The notes beneath the pieces were generated by a model that saw nothing but the letters and a program-made list of their open reading frames with translations, was not told the DNA's origin and made no database searches. Shown in pieces: positions 59,618 through 64,000 of a stretch of DNA of 64,000 nt. How positions within the stretch are numbered: the first letter of the stretch is position 1; the number at the start of each line of letters is the position of its first letter. A program made the position numbers and the translations under genes. Source of the stretch: Lagopus muta (taxonomy: Eukaryota > Chordata > Aves > Galliformes > Phasianidae); NCBI RefSeq assembly GCF_023343835.1, contig NC_064449.1, forward strand, positions 558,001 to 622,000, read 5' to 3'.

Positions 59618-62600
59618 CATCCTGTCCTGCTCTGCCCTTGCTGCCAGTTCCAATGGCTAATTACCCTCACAAGGCTAATTTCAGCCTTCAGACCCTTAAG
59701 ACTTCAAGTCTAACACTAGACTGCCTATAGTGGGCAGTTCAAAGACTCATTTTTTTTCATCTAGATGATGGATCCCTCTGAGCCAAACTTTCTCTCACCT
59801 CTGCGGCTCCCACTCCACTTCTGGCTGTACAGCACCAAGGGCTAACCCTCCTGAAATGAGCCCTTTCTGCTCAGAGAAAAGCCCCATCTCTGGCTGAGGG
59901 CAGACAATTCCTCCTTCCTGAGGGCCCTGTGAAGCTGCGTGCTGCCTAAGCATAGCAAAGATTTTGTTGTTGTTTTTTGTTTTCCTCTCCTTCTCAGTGC
60001 CTACAGAGCCAAAGGGCCTGTTTGTTTTCCTTTTAGTTATCAGAAAGGTTTATTTGCAATTGCTTGAGAGGGGAAAAAGCTCTCTGTAGCCACAGGCAGA
60101 CAAGCTCAGTGCTCAGGAACATAATGGCTGGAGCCTGCAGGCCCATATGCTCGCCATCCTGCGAGGTGGAAGGCCAGCTCCGATCATCTCTAGCTGCTCA
60201 GGATACAATTGATCAGGTATGGCTGAATGTCAGAAAATGGGGTCAGGTTGGCTGGAGGCTGCGGCAGGCAGGGGAACGGGCAAGGAGCTATTTAAAGCGT
60301 GGCAGAACTGGGAATGTTCCTCTTTGGAGATGTCAGGGCTGCAAACACAGACACATACACAATCCCTGAAGGGAGGGAGGGAGGTTATATTTTCCCTGTC
60401 AGCTGCTATAGCATCTTCTGAGCTCCATGAGAGAATGGACTGAGCTTGGACTGCATTGAATAATTCCTGCATTTTTAGGTTCCTGTTTCCTTCTCCCAAA
60501 TGAATTAAGACCCAGGAATTCAGCTTGTTTGTTGTTTCTTTTGTTACTGAATATCCATGAAAAGCTCAATGTCCCTGGGAACTAATTAGGTATTAACCCT
60601 GCATTATTGCTGCATATCAGCCATGGAAACATGCCATTCAGATAAATCTCCTTGAAACATGGAAATACTGAGTGATCAGGTGGAATGGCTAAAGAATAAC
60701 TTAAAAAATATAGGGTTTCTGACACAGGGAAGGAAAAAAGAAGTATTTCTAGTGAAAGCATATACATGGTATTCTTGTATACAATTTCTATGAAGTGATG
60801 AACAAAATCAGCAGATAGGAACAAAACTGTTTGCAAAAAAACAGTAAGGTCTAAGCTACCACTAGGAATAGGCTGGGAGAGATGTGGGTGGGTTTTGGAG
60901 ATATACAGGGTCCTACTCTAGCCTAAGGTGTACATTTTCCAGTTGTTTTGTGCTTAGCACCTCACCCTAACCTCAATGTCTTTGTGAAATACAATTTTGG
61001 AAGATCACCAGGTTGCATCTTCAAAGACTGGACTTTTAGTGACATTAGGTTTTGTGCAGACAGTGATTTTGTGTTTCACAGGGTCTCCTAAACACTCCAA
61101 CCTTTTCCAGCCCACTATTACTTGATGCAGAAGCACAGACCGCTAATAGCATGAGATGAATAAGTGAGTACATATCTATTTTTTATTACTCAAGCCATTT
61201 CAACAATTCTCATAATTAACTCTGAATACTTTTTCATCTGTTTTCCCTCAAAAATCTTCCCATTTGACTTAAAACCCTTATTTGCGGTCCAAGCAGCAGC
61301 ACACTTAATCACACTGAACAAGGCACTGCAGCTCTGAAGATGCCTTAAAGCAACTGAAGAATCTGAAACCAAGACATAGGATTGCTCTCATGCAGCCTTT
61401 CCTTGACCCAAAAAGCAATGTGCTCCTCTCTTAGGCCTTAGCAGACAGCAGAGATCCCAGCTCCAGTAGCAGGGGATGCAGCACCCTCCAATTTGGGTGT
61501 TTCTACAACTCCATGTCACCATAGACAAACACTGACTCAAGGCAACACACTACTGAACCAAAATATTTTGATTTGATAAGACAAACTCAAGAGCTGTTTA
61601 GACTTTAGCTGACCAGACTCACATGGATGTTTGCTTTTCAGCTTCCCCTGTTTACCCTCATCCCTGCCATCATTCTGTTTGGTGATGGCAGCCAAATACG
61701 CTCCCTTCTCCTTGCCTCCAAATCCCTTCCTTGAACCTTCAGAGTCCCAGTCCTAGATCATCTCCCGCTTCTTACTTACAGGAAACCAATGCAATAGGAC
61801 TCTGGATGTCTTTGTGAAATCCCACGTGTGGCTTTAAGAATAAATTATTATTTTAGTGGTTTGCTTTCAAGTTGTTGTACAAGCACTTCCCACAACCCAC
61901 TAAGGAAGTAAAAAGCCTCGTTTCAATTGGTAAAGGACTTAAAGAATTCAGTGGACCTAACCAAAATGCCCTTGTCTACCTATTCCAATAAAATAATCCT
62001 GTCCCTGGTCACAGCTACACCCAGCCTGCAAGTTCCCTTACACAAAGCACTCTTGAGAGCTTGCAGTGGGAGGTCTATTCTTACATCAAATTAAAGCCAG
62101 ACAGAATCAATTAAAGCAAAAAGGATGGGGTCTTCCGAAATGACAGAAGGCATTTGGGGCAAATGCTCACAGCTGAATGCAGAAGAGGTGCCATTGCTCA
62201 AGCTTTCTTGCTCTTCCATGGAAGCTGGGCCCAACAATACACTTGTCTCCAGAGGACTCCTGGTTGTAATGTTTTGTGGTGCCTCATGATGCTGAATAGC
62301 AAGAAGAGTAAAGTTTAAGACAGATAGAAAAGGATATGAATGGGACATCAAAAATTATCAGAGGAAGGACTTTTAGACTCTCCCTTCTATTACTCAGAGG
62401 TGACTTATTACAGTGCAGGCCCTGAGATAAGAATACTGAATACACAAAAAATCCCGACCAAACTCACAGATGGATTTCATTCCTATGTAGGACTCATTCT
62501 CCACAAGATCTGTGTATTCATGCTTACTTCTATAGCCCCCCATAAATGCTATCTGATGACCCAAGGCCATTCCCCTGGGCTTCCCTGAAGCCAGCCCTGA

Positions 62601-64000
62601 CTGTAGAGGCTATGGCAGAGCACTTCAGCCAACACACTCACCAACAGTTGCTGGCTTTGTAACTAACTCTCTCCAGGCCATACCCTTCTCTTCCTCATCT
62701 GGCGTGTTCAGCCTACAAGTTGTCCAACTTTTTACCTGCAAGGGAGATCAGGGATCAGCTGGGTGCTGAACATCTCTCAGCTTGGGGCACCTTCAGTCAA
62801 TTCCAGCTCTCTCCACCCCCAAGAAAGTTATTAGTTGGAACAGGAAAAGAACAAGAGAAATAAATTCTCTTTAGAGAGATGATGACACAGGCACCAGTTA
62901 CTGAAGGAAGATTTTTTGGTGCTGTTTCCTTCCCTCTTCACTGTAAATTCTCCAGCATTCTAGTAACAACCCCCTAATTACCAGACATCCAGGGGAGTCA
63001 AGTGCCTCTACAAGATCCTGAGATCCCCAGCTTCCACTGAGAGCAAGTGACCAGCATTAGCTCTTCTGAGTTTGCCTTGCTGGGCTGATTTGTGGTGTGA
63101 ACACACACTAATTAGCCAATTAACTTAGGAACTAAGACTCCCAAGAGAAAAAGATTTCAGAGGGGAATTCAGAGCTCTTCAGATTGAAATTATCATCAAG
63201 TGCCTAATGTAACTGTTCTGCTTCTCCTTTTCAAGACTTCTTTTCCTCCATCTGACTATTAAAATAGGCAGTATGAATGCTTCCACATCTTTGCCAAAAA
63301 ATGGGTGGTGTATCCTTTCTTGAAATCACGTGGGTAAATTCACAACACATTTTTGTCTTCTGGATTTGGGTAGGGAAAAGGAAGGCATCTGTTCAAGAGA
63401 CAAGCAACAAGAGATACTTCATGCCTCTTACACAATGGTTGGCAACTCACAGAATATGGTTAAAAACTCTAAGCCTACCAGCATGTAAAGCAATTCTTAA
63501 AGATGAAAGATGCTCTGAACACTAGACTTGAAATGGATTGACTTTTAAATATGATCAAATCTTAGTTTATATCTCATCCAAGCAACAAATCTGAGTCCGC
63601 ATTTTAAAACAAGTCTTATGTTAGCTGAACATTCACAATTACTAAAAAGTCTCTTCAAACAACCCCTATGGAGTGCTATTGTTGGCCTCTTGACCTCTTT
63701 GCTTATGTACATCCAGAGACTGAAAAGGCTGTATTTATGGTATTAACAATTCCAGCACTGCCAGGCCAACCAACCTGAACTTAGCACAGTACTTTCCCTA
63801 GACTGTTCCTTTCCTGACAGAAAAGACAAGAAACTGAGTTTGTGCATGGTTTGGAAAGCTTCCAACTAGTTTAGCAGGGCTCTGCTAAATATAGATATAT
63901 ATTAGATATACAGAGGCATAAATACAGATATAGACTGTGCAATTTTTGGCTTTACATAAGATAATAGCCCAACTTACTGACTGTAAAATAAAACTTACTG
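59618..64000. other. Unique non-coding sequence
   Basis: No gene can be supported; frames are under 105 codons. 60220-60300 is GC-richer and is followed by 'ctatttaaagcg' (TATTTAAAG at 60289-60297), which could act as a TATA element. 60345-60390 has CA-rich and GGGA-repeat words. 63885-63935 is an AT/GATA-rich microsatellite-like stretch. Otherwise I see nothing. Confidence 0.68.

Noticed and set aside
1-64000. tRNA, rRNA, known microRNA, CRISPR array, LTR retrotransposon
   Set aside because: Scanned by eye for tRNA A/B boxes, familiar microRNA mature sequences, regularly spaced repeats and paired long terminal repeats; none was convincing. A covariance-model or repeat-library search could still find diverged copies.

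Overview
The window looks like vertebrate, most probably avian, non-coding DNA (intergenic or deep intronic). The main evidence is two 3' ends of chicken-repeat-1 (CR1) LINEs, at about 18525-19110 and 58815-59617. Both end in the bird/reptile CR1 tail: a 'gttggacttgatgatc'-type block followed by octamers close to ATTCTATG. A third, short CR1 tail lies on the minus strand near 8790-8853. Two older MIR/L2-type fragments (about 4070-4262 and 30005-30125) add an amniote signature. The low density of interspersed repeats, scattered poly(A)/poly(T) tracts and lack of long open frames all fit a bird genome. I cannot name the species or the locus.

Layout: 1-4069 is AT-rich with no gene. An MIR/L2 relic follows at 4070-4262. 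From 4263 to 12678 there is unique sequence with a CpG-dense patch (4427-4509), an enhancer-like stretch (4860-5130), an AT microsatellite (6590-6666) and the minus-strand CR1 tail. A perfect (CTTTTT)18 hexanucleotide array lies at 12679-12786. After more unique sequence comes the best-preserved CR1 (18525-19110), which keeps an open C-terminal ORF2 frame. From 19111 to 30004 the notable points are a strong splice-acceptor-like site with a short open frame (19691-19858), a CpG-enriched patch with local duplications (22076-22560) and a (CAA)9 array. From 30126 to 58814 the sequence is mainly unique. It contains a 209-codon ATG-started open frame of unknown meaning (39075-39704), a POU/AP-1/IRF-like motif cluster (44564-44610), two G-quadruplex-type motifs (45126-45157 minus strand, 52878-52898 plus strand) and a perfect 13-bp inverted repeat (54414-54457). 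The older CR1 follows, and the rest (59618-64000) is unremarkable.

I found no protein-coding exon, tRNA, rRNA, recognised microRNA, CRISPR array or complete mobile element that I can support. Nearly all open frames are short, many open only from a non-ATG codon, and they are what chance gives in 64 kb. If the window does anything, it is most likely cis-regulatory. Those proposals are inferences from base composition and motif grouping and need cross-species conservation or chromatin data. I do not see an undescribed multi-gene system here.
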